DNA of 64,000 nucleotides, from NCBI GenBank assembly GCA_037893245.1, contig JBAIAA010000095.1:558001-622000 (forward strand). The letters run 5' to 3'. The number at the start of each line of letters is the position of its first letter. Position 1 is the stretch's first letter. Under the pieces are notes generated by a model. The model made no database searches, was not told where the DNA came from, and saw nothing but the letters and a program-made list of their open reading frames with translations. A program made the position numbers and the translations under genes. This DNA comes from Crossaster papposus. Taxonomy: Eukaryota; Echinodermata; Asteroidea; Velatida; Solasteridae. Shown piece after piece: positions 30,697 through 42,700 of the stretch.

Positions 30697-32581
30697 CACA
30701 ACAAAGTTAGTCGGGAACATCACATAATTAATATTGTACGATCAATGTTATACTGTAATAATATTCTATTTTATTGCTTTGTACATTTGATCATAATCCA
30801 TTTGGTTAGAAAAATAACTAAGGATAACAAAATTAAGTTGAGGAAGAAAGTTTACTTTACCCTAACGATCCTCATCCAGCCAAACTTTGACACAAGGGTT
30901 TGGTATTTGCAAAGATGAGAAAGGTTCTCAGTAAGAGGTTAGGGTTTTAAGAGGGCTGCCCCCAATTTGTAATTATCAACCAAATAGCGCGCAATGGCAT
31001 ACACACCTGTTATTTTAATGGTAAAGGTGCGACAATAGAATCACCTGTTGGCTTTTTGTTTCCGTCCTTTTAACAGGTTATTGAAGTTGGGTCCAACATC
31101 CCAAGGCCAACTACATGCAAAACTTTCAAATAAATAAAGACTAAATAATGGCCCCCTAGCCCCCCCCCAAAAAAAAAATTAAAAAAATAAAAATAAATAA
31201 AAAATATTTAAAAAATGGACAGACCTACAATTTGTTAAATCTTCTTAAATAAATATAATTTCTACAAAAATGTCTACAAAAATATTACATAGTATTTGTG
31301 TCTTTTGTATAAAATAGTTCTACAAGTGGCTATCTTAGCATGCATCTGTTGGGTTTGAACCCTACCATCCTGGTCATACAGTACACAGTAATACAAAATA
31401 GTACTTTTGTATTACGTTAGTAGTCACAAAACACAAAAGGTAACACCCTCTAAGATGGCTACTATGCATAAGGTTAGAAATTAAGAACATAAAAAAGAAC
31501 CCTGCAAAAATATTGTCTGTTATGTACTAAGGCACAGTTATTTCGGTCGCGTAAAACTCAAACTTTTATATTCTAGCCATTAATTTCCTTATATTAACAA
31601 TGTCGTGAACCACAAAATACAATGTTTTTTTTAATCTGAATAATTTTCACAAAATAGGTTCTATTGAAGAATAGGACGAACAGCCACCAACTATCTGAAT
31701 ATGTTCCGTACACGCTCACTACGGTCGCAAGGTAAACAACAAAATGTCCGTAGATCGAAAATTTGAAATTGTGCATTATTTAATTGAAGCTCGCATTGTG
31801 CGACGATCTAGATTTGTCGGTGGCAAATATTTGTACATTTTGGATTTGGCAATGATGTGACCGACTTAAAAATGTTTGCAGAATACGTTTCAGTATCTTC
31901 AACTCTCTTTTACCCTAACAAACCCAATCTAGTCAAACTCCAACACCAGGTTTTGTTTAGATCTGTTAGGATGGGTACTGGACCCCTAAACTGACAGTCT
32001 TCTTCACTGGGTTAGGCATACATGTACCTCCAGAACCAGAGTCCAACAGTTTGTGTGTACAGTTTGCCACATGTGACCCGCTCTATCGTAATCAGGATCA
32101 AGTCGCCGAGGCCATTTTACACAATCGGCCGTTGAAGTGAACGCATGGGTGAAAATCGTGACTAAGTCGATTTTCTGAACATTGTATTTTTAGGTGTAGT
32201 TATCACAGATTATTGTCATTAATTTAATGTCTTGTATGTAAAAACGATCAATAAAGATGAAAATGAAGAGAATTTGTGTACGCTGTCCGTATGATTTTGG
32301 TTAATTTTGTTTATTCCAAAGCTGTTTTTCTCGGAATGTGGATTCGGCAAATAAATATACACCTGTCATCTTCATCAGTCCATAACTCGTTAACCTAAGA
32401 AGATACACACTTGTGATGGGTATCATTAGAAAGCTGCTGAAATTCCCTTTCTCACCATGTGCGACTTATTCCTGATTTCGATGGAGCGGGTCACATGGTG
32501 TTGGGATTTGCAAGGATGGGTATATGGTTCCTAGTAAATTACACTAGAAAGTTGCGGCTAAAATCAGCTAAGATTTTCTTC
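30697..32581. other. TYW3-GORAB convergent intergenic region
   Basis: TYW3 3' UTR with a candidate AATAAA polyadenylation signal near 31131, an A-rich stretch 31165-31215, and a TGTGACC-type MITE at 32070-32496. Nothing coding was seen. Confidence 0.55.
32070..32496. mobile_element. TGTGACC-type MITE (family A6)
   Basis: Left end CATGTGACCCGCTCTATCGT, right end GATGGAGCGGGTCACATG. Homologous to 56549-57225, which carries an extra ~225 bp. Confidence 0.8.
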
Positions 32582-35500
32582 CTATTTCGGGGTCAAATTG
32601 TTATTTAATGCTTCTGTTGCGCCGAGTGTCTTCATACCTGCGTTAACATTCCGACTTACAAAATTTGGGTCCGAGGTTGAAACCGGCTCTGCAGCATCTT
32701 GCTGTGTCATTACCTGGTCCCCTGAGGTGGAGGATGACGAACTCTGACCTGGTATAAATGAGACGGAGGGTGAGTCGGTTTCGCCAGAGGTCCGAGTTGA
32801 ACTTTGACCCTGTGTGGCCTTAGTCTCTTCTCCAGCAGTCAAGTTTGTTGATTGATGGGATTGTGAATTAGAATCTGCTGTTAATTCCTGTGTCGTTTTG
32901 GTTACAGCTGCCATGTTTGTTTGGCCCAGTTCTCGAGGAAGGTTTTCCATTGGTGGGTTTGGACCGGATGAGATCGGGGTCGTCTTCGTATCGTCCAATG
33001 ACGATGATGGATGGCGTTGTGACTCCGCCTTCTTCACTGCCTCCCCCGCCTCCGTTTCGGCCTCGTAGCCCGCCAAGGTTTCCGTTTCCAGTTTCTCGAC
33101 CAGCTCCTGTAGTTTCTGAGACTTGCGTAATTCGTTCTCGCGGATGATAGTGCACAGATGCTCCGTCAATGCCTCCTTGTGCTCGGACGCCTTGTGGAAA
33201 TGAATTTTGGCCGTCACAAACTCCGCCTCTGCCTTTTGATACCTCTTCCTAAAAAAAAAAAAAAAAAATACGATCCAATTTTATCAGTTCAGCAGGGAAA
33301 ATATTGCTTAGCATAATTGCATGCAAAGCAAACAAGGGACTGGGAACCAGTCACTCGTAATATACAATGCATAAAGTGTTAGCTGGTAACCCGTTTCTGC
33401 TTAGCAAATATTGTCTGCGCTTAGTGACTTTCTGTGCAAATTAGAGCATTAGAGTGTACGCTAAGTCTATTACTTACTTAATCCTCTTCATCCCTAGTGG
33501 GACATACATGTAAAGACGCACACAAAGTTTATGGGGTTAGGTTATAGTATAGGAACAAAGGGAAACACAATAGTCGATCCTCGGTACATTATACATTGTA
33601 GAGCACAGCGGTGTGCACTTGAGTATGTAAACTCTGGCAATTGGGACAATTAGGTTAGGGCATTTAAACAAACGGTCCACGATTGAAAAACCATGTACAA
33701 AACCTATGGGAGGCCTTCCGAAAAAATGAAAGTACAAACAAAAGAGGGACAATGGGGAAGATGTAAGATGTTTACATACATGTATATGGGGGTTTGTCTT
33801 TGGTGTAAATGGAGGACACATCCCTGATGCCACGTCGGTGAATTGGGGTTAGGTGTGCAATCGAGGACGACCTCGATTGAGATTCGTGTACAAAACCAAT
33901 GAGAGCCGTCGGAAAAAGTTAAAAGTACAAACAAAGGAAATCATCGAAAGAAATCATTGATTTACACCATAAACAAACGTGTGTAGATGTTCTAGCCTCC
34001 ACCTAGTTGTGGGGACAGGTTCTTTCGTTTGGGAAAAAAACAGACCCAGTATTGGAGACATTTTCGAGTCCCCATAGCGCGTTGGGTCATCAGTAAAGGC
34101 AGAACAAGGTAAAATTGGGTTAGGGTATAATGAAAGAAAATATAGAAGACAAATTAGGGTGATGTTGAAAATTTTAGAGTTTGAGATTAGAGAGATTTCC
34201 CTTAGCACACAAACCCTATGGATTGTCCCCATAACGCAACGTACAAAAATAATTGATGTGCATTTTCCAACTCAAACCACATTCAACCAATTGCATGACA
34301 GCTCTGGGGCCAATTTCACAGAGCTGCTAAGCACAAAAATTTGCTTAGCACAAAAAAGTCTTGCTCATTAAAAACAAGTTATCAGCCAAAATTCTATGTG
34401 TTTTTCATGCTAAGCTAAAAAACAGCTGATTATCAATCAAAAACAATAAAGATCACGTGAAAATTTCGTCTGTAACCTTGTTTTTACAGAGGGCAAATTT
34501 TCATGCTAAGCAAATTTGTGTGCTTAGCAGCTCCGTGAAATTGGCCCCTGAAGTATTTAGGCTCTCTAAAGCCGCGTTCGCATTGGACTTTTTTTGGTAA
34601 ACCCACGGAGAACTTAACCAAATTAAATCCAATGCGGACAGGCGGTAACATTGTCAAATCGTTCATTTTACCCTCCGCAACAGTAAGATCTACAGGCCCA
34701 AGCTTCTAGCGGAGGATTTAACACCGTGAACTTTGACAATCATGTACCGTAACATTTGACAATATTAAGTCCAATGCGAACGCGGCTTAAGTCTACTCAC
34801 CGAGCTTCAGAGTAGTGGCGGCTCGCCTCTTCGATCTTGTCGCGGAGGATGTTGACGTCGTTCGTCAGGAATTCTTCAATCTTACCCAGCTCCTTCTGGA
34901 TGCAGGCAAGCCTCTTGACTTCAGCTTGGGTTTTCTTCCTCCTGTGAGACACCAAAAATAAAATAAAAGAATCAGAGATTACAATTCCGTACATTAATGT
35001 TCACAGGATTTCAACTAGACCCAGATAAAAAATATAGAAGAAAAAGAAGATAAAAATGATTTAGAAAAAAAAACAAAAAAAAAAACAGACATAATTTGAA
35101 CTTTGGAGGACAAATCCAGGACTTTCTTGGGAGGAGAGTTCTGCTTATACTATTTCCACAGCCTCACAAACCTCGTTTGGCATGTTCTGTACTCACAACA
35201 CTTGTGCTCCATCCTCAACTAAGCTCTTGGAAGTACAGTTGCAGTACTCCTGCACCCAAGCCCTTCATTGCGTGATTTACATATGACAGTGTGTAACACT
35301 TGTGCTCCATCCTCAACTAAGCTCTAGGAAGTGCAGTACTCCTGCACCCAAGCCCTTCATTGTGTGATTTACATACGACAGTGTGTAACACTTGTGCTCC
35401 ATCCTCAACTAAGCTCTTGGAAGTACAGTTGCAGTACTCCTGCACCCAAGCCCTTCACTGTGTGATTTATATAGGACAGTGTGTAACACTTGTGCTCCAT

Positions 35501-38500
35501 CCTCAACTAAGCTCTTGGAAGTACAGTTGCAGTACTCCTGCACCCAAACCCTTCATTGTGTGATCTACAGATGACAGTGTGTAACACTTGTGCTCCATCC
35601 TCAACTAAGCTCTAGGAAGTACAGTTGCAGTACTCCTGCACCCAAGCCCTTCATTGTGTGATCTACATATGACAGTGTGTAACACTTGTGCTCCATCCTC
35701 AACTAAGCTCTAGGAAGTACAGTTGCAGTACTCCTGCACCCAAGCTCTTCATTGTGTGATTTACATATGACAGTGTGTAACACTTGTGCTCCATCCTCAA
35801 CTAAGCTCTTGGAAGTACAGTTGCAGTACTCCTGCACCCAAGCCCTTCATTGTGTTATTTACATATGACAGTTTGCAACACAGTTATCACCCCGTTTATC
35901 AGGCCACACGGCAGCCGACATCTGCACACATTTGGTTTCTACCCCCACAGTTGCCCATTTAGACCATTTAACCAGTTCGCGCCGGGATTATTTTAACATC
36001 GCCGAGCCGACGGGCGGGATTATTTTTAACGAAACTCGATCCGAAGCGTGTTCAGGCCTATAGTGCTGGGTAGCACACCCACGCATTTCCGGCCTTGCGC
36101 GCTGCTGACATACATTTCCGAACTTGAACTTGGCGTATATATTCGTCATCCGTTTTGAATTGGGGGAAATTTTTGCGTTTATATTCGTCATCCGGCGCGA
36201 ACTGGTTAAGAGATAGGCAATTGCGGTAAAGTGTCTTGCCCAAGGGCATAAACACAACCACTGGTCCTTGGCTATCCAAATGATTTTGGAGTCACTTGGT
36301 GCACAACAGAAATGGATTTGTGACTTGTGGTATCCATTAAATCGTAATAAACTTTTTTTTTAAATAGCCTTTTCTCCCCCCTCCCCTCCCCTCCCCTCCC
36401 CCTTCCCCACCCCTTCTCTGACCTGTCGGCGATGGCCATTGTCAGTAGGTTTTTCTTCTTCTGATTCTCATCTTCGATTTCTTTCTGTCGGTGCTGAAAT
36501 TCCTCCAGTTTAGACATTTCCCGGCTGTGAACACAAAATGACAAAGTTGGATAAAGAAAAAAACACAATTGCTTTACGGCTCAAATGCAGTCGCGACCTC
36601 ACAAGTTATGAAGTTAGTCTATGAATTGCGCTATCGTATAGCGACTATAAGATAATGTGAGCAGATTCTGTGATTAAATATGCAAAACACAACTGTGCCT
36701 TGACCTCGAATTCAGTCCACTCAGCCAGGCTTTTATCACACCTTCCATAACCCCTTGTTGTACACGGTTAACCGACCGTTACATGGTTACATTTTTCCTG
36801 TTCGGTTAACCTTTTTAATTTTTGTAAATTTTTGTAAATTTTTGTAATTTTTTGTAAATTTTTGTAAATTTTTGTAAATTTTTGTAAATTTTTTTAACGT
36901 TGGATACGGTTAACCGTTAACCGAACCGCAAAACATACGGTTACATGGATAATTTGATAACCGCAAACTTGCAGGCTTAATAACAACCAAATTTACCACT
37001 CAACCATAACTTGACTGATGACAATAACCTTAGAAAGTTTTAGCTCTGTGAATGTTGTACATACTTCCGAGAAAATAATGTTCCAAGATTTCTATTTTGA
37101 ACGAACTACTAAAAATGCGTCTCCGAGACAAATGTTTGGACTTCTTTGATCATTTCCTTCAAAATGACGGCATGCCTGAATGAATTACTTTCACAGTGAG
37201 TTTAGAGTCATTAATCTCTTTTACATTAAATAAGCTTTTAAACAATATTTTGGTTGGTTACTTTTTGTATAGTTTCAAAAAGTGTACTGTCTCTTTAAGT
37301 TTTAAACGTTCTTCATTTGAATTATTACAGGGAAAAAACGATCTGCATAAGAAGCAATTGATTCTATTTGCCTTTATGAGTGAGAGAGCATATCTTTTAT
37401 ATGTGACTATCCACGACAAAAGGGCTGTAAAGTCACCAGAGCTTATTTAGAGAAAAGGACCATTAAAATATGTGACCTGTCATCACAAAATGAGCGTAAA
37501 GTCGGCAAAATCAAAAATTGAGATATGGGTATTTCTAAATTCTGTGGAAACAGAGCTTTCCAATGGTATATAACACTTGTAGGTTTGATCCTCAATATTT
37601 TTTTGTATTTGTATTTTTTAGTCTGGAGTCTTAATACAGAGATTATGAGAAAACGGGCATTTCTTGCGAGAAATTGTGTGAACGCGCAAAGAAAGGCATA
37701 GTCAAAAATTTTCTCAAAAACTATTTTTTTTGTATCTGATCGTCCTGAAAAATTGGGAATTGATTGTTGGGAATTTAGTCTTTAAAAAAACCATAATCTC
37801 AAAACCGACCACCCCTTCAAATTTTGACTTTGACTGGCCGTACTGAGAAATCATTCCGTGCGACTTTACGCTCATTTTGTGATGACAGGTCACATATGTG
37901 AAAAACAATAAAAAAACAAAGAATGTTCATATTCAGTGTTACGTGTTGTACATGTAGCTAACCATAAATACCAACTATGTCTTGTAATACATCACTTTAA
38001 AGCTTATTTCTTGTAGATTTCATTTATCTAAATATCTCAAAGCGTCAAGATGCCTACTTTACAGCCCTTTCGTCGTGGACGGTCACATATCAATTATCAT
38101 TGTTCCTGCTATGATAAATACAATCAAAGTTTTCAACATACCTTAATCCTTCTTTCTCGTTGAGCTCTTTGCCCATTGAAGCCTTGCTGTTGTCTGCCGT
38201 TCTGTCGACCGTCTTCACCCTGGGCGATCCATCAACCGGTGTCTCTCCCCCCAATGCACTCCTTTCCTTGCCCGAGTTAGTTCGCTTCACTACTCCCGAT
38301 TCATCGGATTGTTCATCACTGGGCGTATGTTGATCCGATTGGCTATTCTGAACGGGCGGTTTCATTCTATCCGATTCGTAATTACACGGAGCCCCGTCAG
38401 CGTCGGGGCTACGGGTTTCCGTCGGACTCGATCTCTGATTGGCTCGTTGTCTTTGTTGCTGTGGTAACGGCTTCGGCTTGGATAGCAGCTGGCTCTGATT

Positions 38501-38839
38501 GAGTGGCAGGGGTTCTGCTCGGTGGGCGGGGTTTTGAGCGGACGAGGGTCCCCTCCCCCTCTGGGGTGGGGGTCTGTTAGCCTGGGGTTTGATGCGTTGA
38601 CTGTGGCTTTCATTGGCTCTTCTGATTGGTGGGTTACTGGCGCGGGAATCTAGAATTAAAATAAAAATATAAATATTCTTTATGCTATTTCGAGTTTGAC
38701 CGTTTTCTTGTTCGAGTTCGAGATTTCTTATTCAATCGCTATTTTCCAAGCAATATAATTTTAATTTGCATGATTTACCTGGCTCGGAACCAGACTTGAA
38801 TCGTCGCAGTTGTTCATCCGAGAATCCCGTCCACTCCAT
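32582..38839 (-). CDS. GORAB: GORAB, Rab6-interacting golgin
   Basis: Golgi coiled-coil protein that binds Rab6 and ARF5, supports COPI traffic and, in flies, centriole duplication. Coding exons in transcript order: 38839-38779, 38649-38142, 36524-36423, 34941-34801, 33248-32582; total 1479 nt, 492 residues (human long form about 394). The N-terminus MEWTGFSDEQLRRFKS matches the family GFSEEELRRLK motif. Exon 2 is a low-complexity Pro/Gln/Ser-rich linker. Exons 3-5 are the conserved coiled coil ending in EALTEHLCTIIRENELRKSQK, the family signature. The C-terminal about 150 residues are Ser/Thr-rich and not conserved. The start exon has an acceptor 3 nt before the ATG, so the 5' UTR is spliced. 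A G-rich run follows the exon 3 donor and a MITE abuts the exon 4 donor. Confidence 0.95.
34310..34549. mobile_element. Family-B MITE, full length
   Basis: GGGGCCAATTTCACAGAGCTG left end and the inverted equivalent; GORAB intron 4. Confidence 0.85.
34567..34790. mobile_element. Family-G MITE abutting the GORAB exon 4 donor
   Basis: Terminal inverted repeats AAGCCGCGTTCGCATTGGAC on both ends (about 24 bp); about 224 bp. Its right end lies 2-3 bp from the GTGAGTAG donor segment at 34793-34800, i.e. at about intron position +11. Confidence 0.85.
35165..35885. repeat. ~97-bp satellite, about 7 copies, GORAB intron 3
   Basis: Units contain ACACTTGTGCTCCATCCTCA, GTACAGTTGCAGTACTCCTG and AAGCCCTTCATTGTGTGATT. 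Dispersed single or double units with the same left flank occur at 54690-54785 and 57750-57990. Confidence 0.93.
35968..36209. mobile_element. Family-D MITE, full length
   Basis: TTAACCAGTTCGCGCCGGGA left end and CCGGCGCGAACTGGTTAA right end; GORAB intron 3. Confidence 0.88.
36369..36415 (-). promoter_or_regulatory. G-run cluster beside the GORAB exon 3 donor
   Basis: In GORAB RNA the sequence from about +8 after the 5' splice site is a series of G3-G5 runs (GGGGTGGGGAAGGGGGAGGG and onward). Such runs can fold as a G-quadruplex and intronic G runs near donors are known splicing enhancers. Confidence 0.6.
36823..36893. repeat. 11-bp T-rich array TTTTTGTAAAT flanked by GGTTAACCG words
   Basis: About six units; ACGGTTAACCG-type words lie on both sides (36765-36810 and 36905-36925) in inverted orientation, suggesting a degenerate foldback element. 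Confidence 0.7.
37400..38089. mobile_element. Family-A4 MITE containing a nested family-A3 MITE
   Basis: Outer ends TATGTGACTATCCACGAC and GTCGTGGACGGTCACATA. The inner A3 element occupies 37469-37896. The A4 copies at 48874-49131 and 55079-55342 are uninterrupted at this point. Confidence 0.88.
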
Positions 38840-39388
38840 GGCCTGCTGTTGAAGATTTTCAACAAAATATTGACACGTCCAGTCATTTTAATCAATATTC
38901 ACAACTATATATAAGAACTTGGCAGAAATATACAAGAATTTGGCAGAAAACTGAAGAACATCTGGTGCATTCACTGTGTGATCAAGCAGCCATTAGGCGA
39001 TGTTTCTACGATATTTATAATTAATGGTCCAAGATAATTTACGTTTACAGATCACTATCATTTTGCCTACTACAGCTACTGAGCTAGCTAAAAAATTCAA
39101 TGTTTACAATACAATGTTTAGCTTTTATAGGCCAATTTACAGTTCCAAAGCTACTTCAATAAACTAGTTGGTACCCAGTAAAATGACGTGATTACAGCGC
39201 CTTCACGCGACCAGGAAAACGGTCTATTGAAAAACGAAAACGTTGAAACATGGAGAAATAAGTCACAGGGAGTTACAACGACCTTTGGATCAAACGTTTA
39301 GGCAGTGGTACCGCGGTCGTTAAACAACAATGGATAATTGACTGTAAACACCCCGCGGGCAATCTCGCGACCGCAGCCACACGAATTC

Positions 39389-39585
39389 ATATGAAGCGCG
39401 ATATGTGGCAGAGAAACCCCCCCCCCCCCCCCCCCCTCTTTTGTGTTGATCATTGTGTTCCTGGAATCTCAGGAATTCCTTTCAGGTTTCAAGGGGGGGA
39501 TGGGTTAGGTTACAATAGTGTTGAGTGCGTATAAAGTATAGGGATAAGAGGGGGGTACCCCTCTGCCACATATCGTGCTGGGTAT
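39389..39585. mobile_element. MULE-like small element with 10-bp flanking repeats
   Basis: Inverted ends of about 25 bp sharing GATATGTGGCAGAG, flanked by the 10-bp direct repeat ACACGAATTC at 39379-39388 and 39586-39595. A long C run fills 39419-39436. The 9-11 bp duplication is typical of Mutator-like elements. Between the GORAB UTR exon and start exon. Confidence 0.65.
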
Positions 39586-39601
39586 ACACGAATTCGGAAA
39601 G

Positions 39602-39650
39602 ATGTGCGCCTGCGCACTAGCGCGCACTCACGCTAGTGCGCAGGCGCATA
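39602..39650. promoter_or_regulatory. Inverted pair of NRF1-like sites
   Basis: GTGCGCCTGCGCACTAGCG is followed after 8 bp by its inverted copy CGCTAGTGCGCAGGCGCAT. Each arm contains TGCGCNNGCGCA, the NRF1 palindrome. GCGCATGC occurs again at 39993. Confidence 0.45.
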
Positions 39651-40493
39651 TCGAAATAGTACGTAAGTTTCTAAAAAAAGTTAGATTTTCTTATGCAAAA
39701 AAAATAAACGCAACACGCCGCACACCGTTGAGTGATACACGAATGGGCAGACAAAAGCCTCAACGAGCAAACCCTTCCATTTCTGGCCGGCCAAACTCGG
39801 CCTTAAGTCGTCAAAATCATAAAAATATGCTACCATATTTCCATGATTGTACCGTTCATATTTTAAAAGGATAACAAACGTAACTTGCCATCAGAATGTC
39901 GGATTTCGACAACAAAAATATCGGCAGATTCAGTTTTTCACGGCGCATCGATTTTTCACAATGGCTCACGTGTTTCGACGACAGAGAGCTACTGCGCATG
40001 CAAAAACTGGTTCGTTTGCTTGATAGTGAACTATTAACTATTGACCGCACGAGCAATTCGTTTCTCCAGTAAGTGGTGGCGAGCGGTACCAAACCTTGCG
40101 ATGTGAGAGATCTTATCGCGGTCGTAAATCGGGAGGCCTCCATGCCTTTACCACTGGTCATCCAGGGCGAATCATCCAGGGTCGCTAATTGGTCAGTGAA
40201 TACCCTGTTGGGGATTAGCGGGCCGTTCAAACTCCCTGTGACTTATTTCTCCATGGTTGAAACAAGTTCAAGTTCAACTCAAGTTTAACTTGTCTTAAGA
40301 AGTTAAGTTAAGTTCATCAACACTCAACAGAAAAACTTCACTTTCTTTCACTCTTACTAGTTTAGTTAGGCCTTACAATCAGTTTTACTTCTTAATTACT
40401 TTCTTAATTTCTCATTTACACTAATCGAATACAAAATAATTTGAATACATTCATTCTTTTTTTGTACAAATATAAACAGAAACTCAAACTCAC

Positions 40494-40600
40494 CGCCAGT
40501 GCATTTGCCGGTAAAGCGATGCCACGTTCACTGATTTTTTGGGACCAGAGAATATAAATTGCGCCCTCAAGAGACAAGACTAGGCTGGTTTTTAAACTGG
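40494..40600 (-). other. GORAB: Probable GORAB 5' UTR exon
   Basis: A strong 5' splice site (GGCG|GTGAGT on the minus strand) ends at 40494, about 1.65 kb upstream of the acceptor immediately before the GORAB start codon. No other minus-strand coding exon lies between, so this is most simply a non-coding first exon. The right boundary (transcription start) is a guess. DR1 starts on the other strand about 1 kb away. Confidence 0.45.
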
Positions 40601-41552
40601 TGTCCACACAGTACACGTGTCGATATGTACGGAGTACGTACGTCCGCTGGTATTCACGTATCGGCAAACGGCACACGACGTAACGTTAGGTATTTAGACC
40701 TAATTCACGGCTATTTTCTCCTTTATTCTATTTTGTTTCGTCGCAACATTAGCTTTGGTTTCAAGAGTATGTTTGTAAGCATTTCCCGTGATTGTCGCAT
40801 TCGTACAGATGAGAGAAATATTTTAAATGTTAGTTTTTATTGCAACATGATGTCATCAAGACTTGCAATAAACGAAGCCAAGCCCAAGCGCCCTCTATTG
40901 TCAGGCCTGGCATGTTTTTGCCTGGGGGCTGGATGGGAGGGGCTGGAAATAAAAATTCTGTCCTCATCAGCCAGATTATTAAAACCTGCCATCTGTATCA
41001 TGCTGCTAGGTAGACCCGTGAATGTGAACATGGCGTTGTTATAACAAGGCCATATTCAGTAGATTCACGGGGTAGTCGAAGTGAAGTTGCGCTCTTTTTA
41101 ACATTTGGACATGATCTGGCAATAAAACTAGGCTGGGTCTGATCGAGCTAATAAACCCACTATATAAACTGGAACCCTAGAACTTTTTTTAAAATGTTGG
41201 ATAAAGCTTGTCGTACTAAAGCCCCACTGAGAATAAATAAACAAATTGCAAGATATCTTTAAAACATGCAGCTAAAAAAACATCACCAAAACCACGGCAA
41301 TACTTAGCAAAAAAAAAACCCCAAAAATATGTCTCAAAATCGCCTAAATCGCGTTTTATATATATGTGTCCAAAATCAACTTCCGGGTCTTGGATATTAC
41401 TCACGATCAATTCTTGATCTGCAAATCCAAAAAAATTGACGAGGGGCCCCAGTTAGTTGGGGATATAGGCCTAGGCCCTAATTTCTTTGTACAAAATTTA
41501 CTTGGTCTTTATATTATTAGTTCCAGCCGAATCGAGTTCAACGCTAATGACA

Positions 41553-42700
41553 ATGGCGGAAAGCAGGACACCGGAGGACGATGTGAGCATTCCCCGCGCT
41601 GCTCTCAACAAGATGATTAAGGAAATGCTGCCCGCGGTCCGCGTCTCCAACGACTCGCGAGAGCTGATCCTGAACTGTTGCACTGAGTTCATCCATCTTG
41701 TCTCCTCCGAAGCCAACGACATGTGCGTCAAGGGCCTGAAGAAGACAATTTCCCCAGAGCACGTGCTTGCCGGTGAGAATCGAGCCGATTACGAAACCAA
41801 TTCACAATGGCCGTAGCGAACCAATACACAAACCATTAACCAGTTCGCGCCGGATGACGTATACAAATGCAAACTTTTCCCAGATTTAAAACGGATGATG
41901 CATAAACACGCCACGAGCAAGGCCGGAAATGTCTGTCGGCAGCGAGCAAGGCCGGAAATTCCTGGGTGTGCTTCCCTCCCTGTACCATCAACCTGAACCC
42001 GCCTCGGATAGAGTTTTGTTAAAAATAATCCCGTGCGTCGGCTCGGTGATGTTAAAATAATCCCGGCGCGAACTGGTTAACCAACAACGTCATAGGGTCT
42101 CTACATGCACAAGGTCCTACATGGGATTTTCCAGGCAATACTGTTCCAAACACATAGATCCCAAATTTAAATGTGAACCAAAACTAATCTCAACTCGGAC
42201 CTGACCTGACCATTCGATTGTTTTATTCGTTTAATCTAGCCCTGAAAAGCTTGGGATTCGGTGAATACCTCGAAGACTGCAGATCGGTGTTGGAAGAATG
42301 TAAAACGGTTGCGGCGAAGAAGAGGCGGGCTAGCAATCGACTAGAAAATCTTGGAATACCGGTGGAGGAGTTACTTCGGCAACAAGAAGAATTGTTTGCT
42401 CGAGTAAGTGATGACAAAACGACTTTTTGGGAGATTTTTTTTCTATGATACTCTGACTACATGTATTATTAACTTCACAGAAAATTACCTTGATGAAATG
42501 TTTATTATAAATATTTTTAATTTTTTTTGTAGGCGAGAGAGGAACAAGCCGTAATCGAACAAGAGGAATGGTCGCAGCTGCAAGCAGCGCAGGCCGCGCA
42601 ACAGCAGCAACAGCTCCTACAACAGCAGCAACAGCAACAGGACAACGGCCAAGTGCAACAGCCGACGCCCGCAAACCACGCCCAACAAGGCGATACGTGA
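41553..42700 (+). CDS. DR1: DR1 (negative cofactor 2 beta)
   Basis: Histone-fold protein that pairs with DRAP1 to form NC2, which binds TBP on DNA and blocks TFIIA/TFIIB recruitment; also an ATAC complex subunit. Exons 41553-41772, 42240-42403, 42533-42700 give 183 residues (human 176). Residues 1-75 match IPRAALNKMIKEMLPAVRVS and the CCTEFIHLVSSEANDMC helix; exon 2 gives LGFGEYLEDC and RRASNRLENLGIPVEELL; exon 3 gives the Gln-rich tail, here with long CAG/CAA runs around 42593-42650. Another in-frame ATG lies two codons upstream at 41547; the MAESRTPEDD start follows family practice and sits in a YY1-like ACAATGGCGG context. Intron 1 contains a complete family-D MITE. Downstream of the stop lies a 66-67 bp satellite. 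Confidence 0.96.
41836..42080. mobile_element. Family-D MITE, full length, in DR1 intron 1
   Basis: TTAACCAGTTCGCGCCGGAT left end, CCCGGCGCGAACTGGTTAA right end. Confidence 0.9.
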
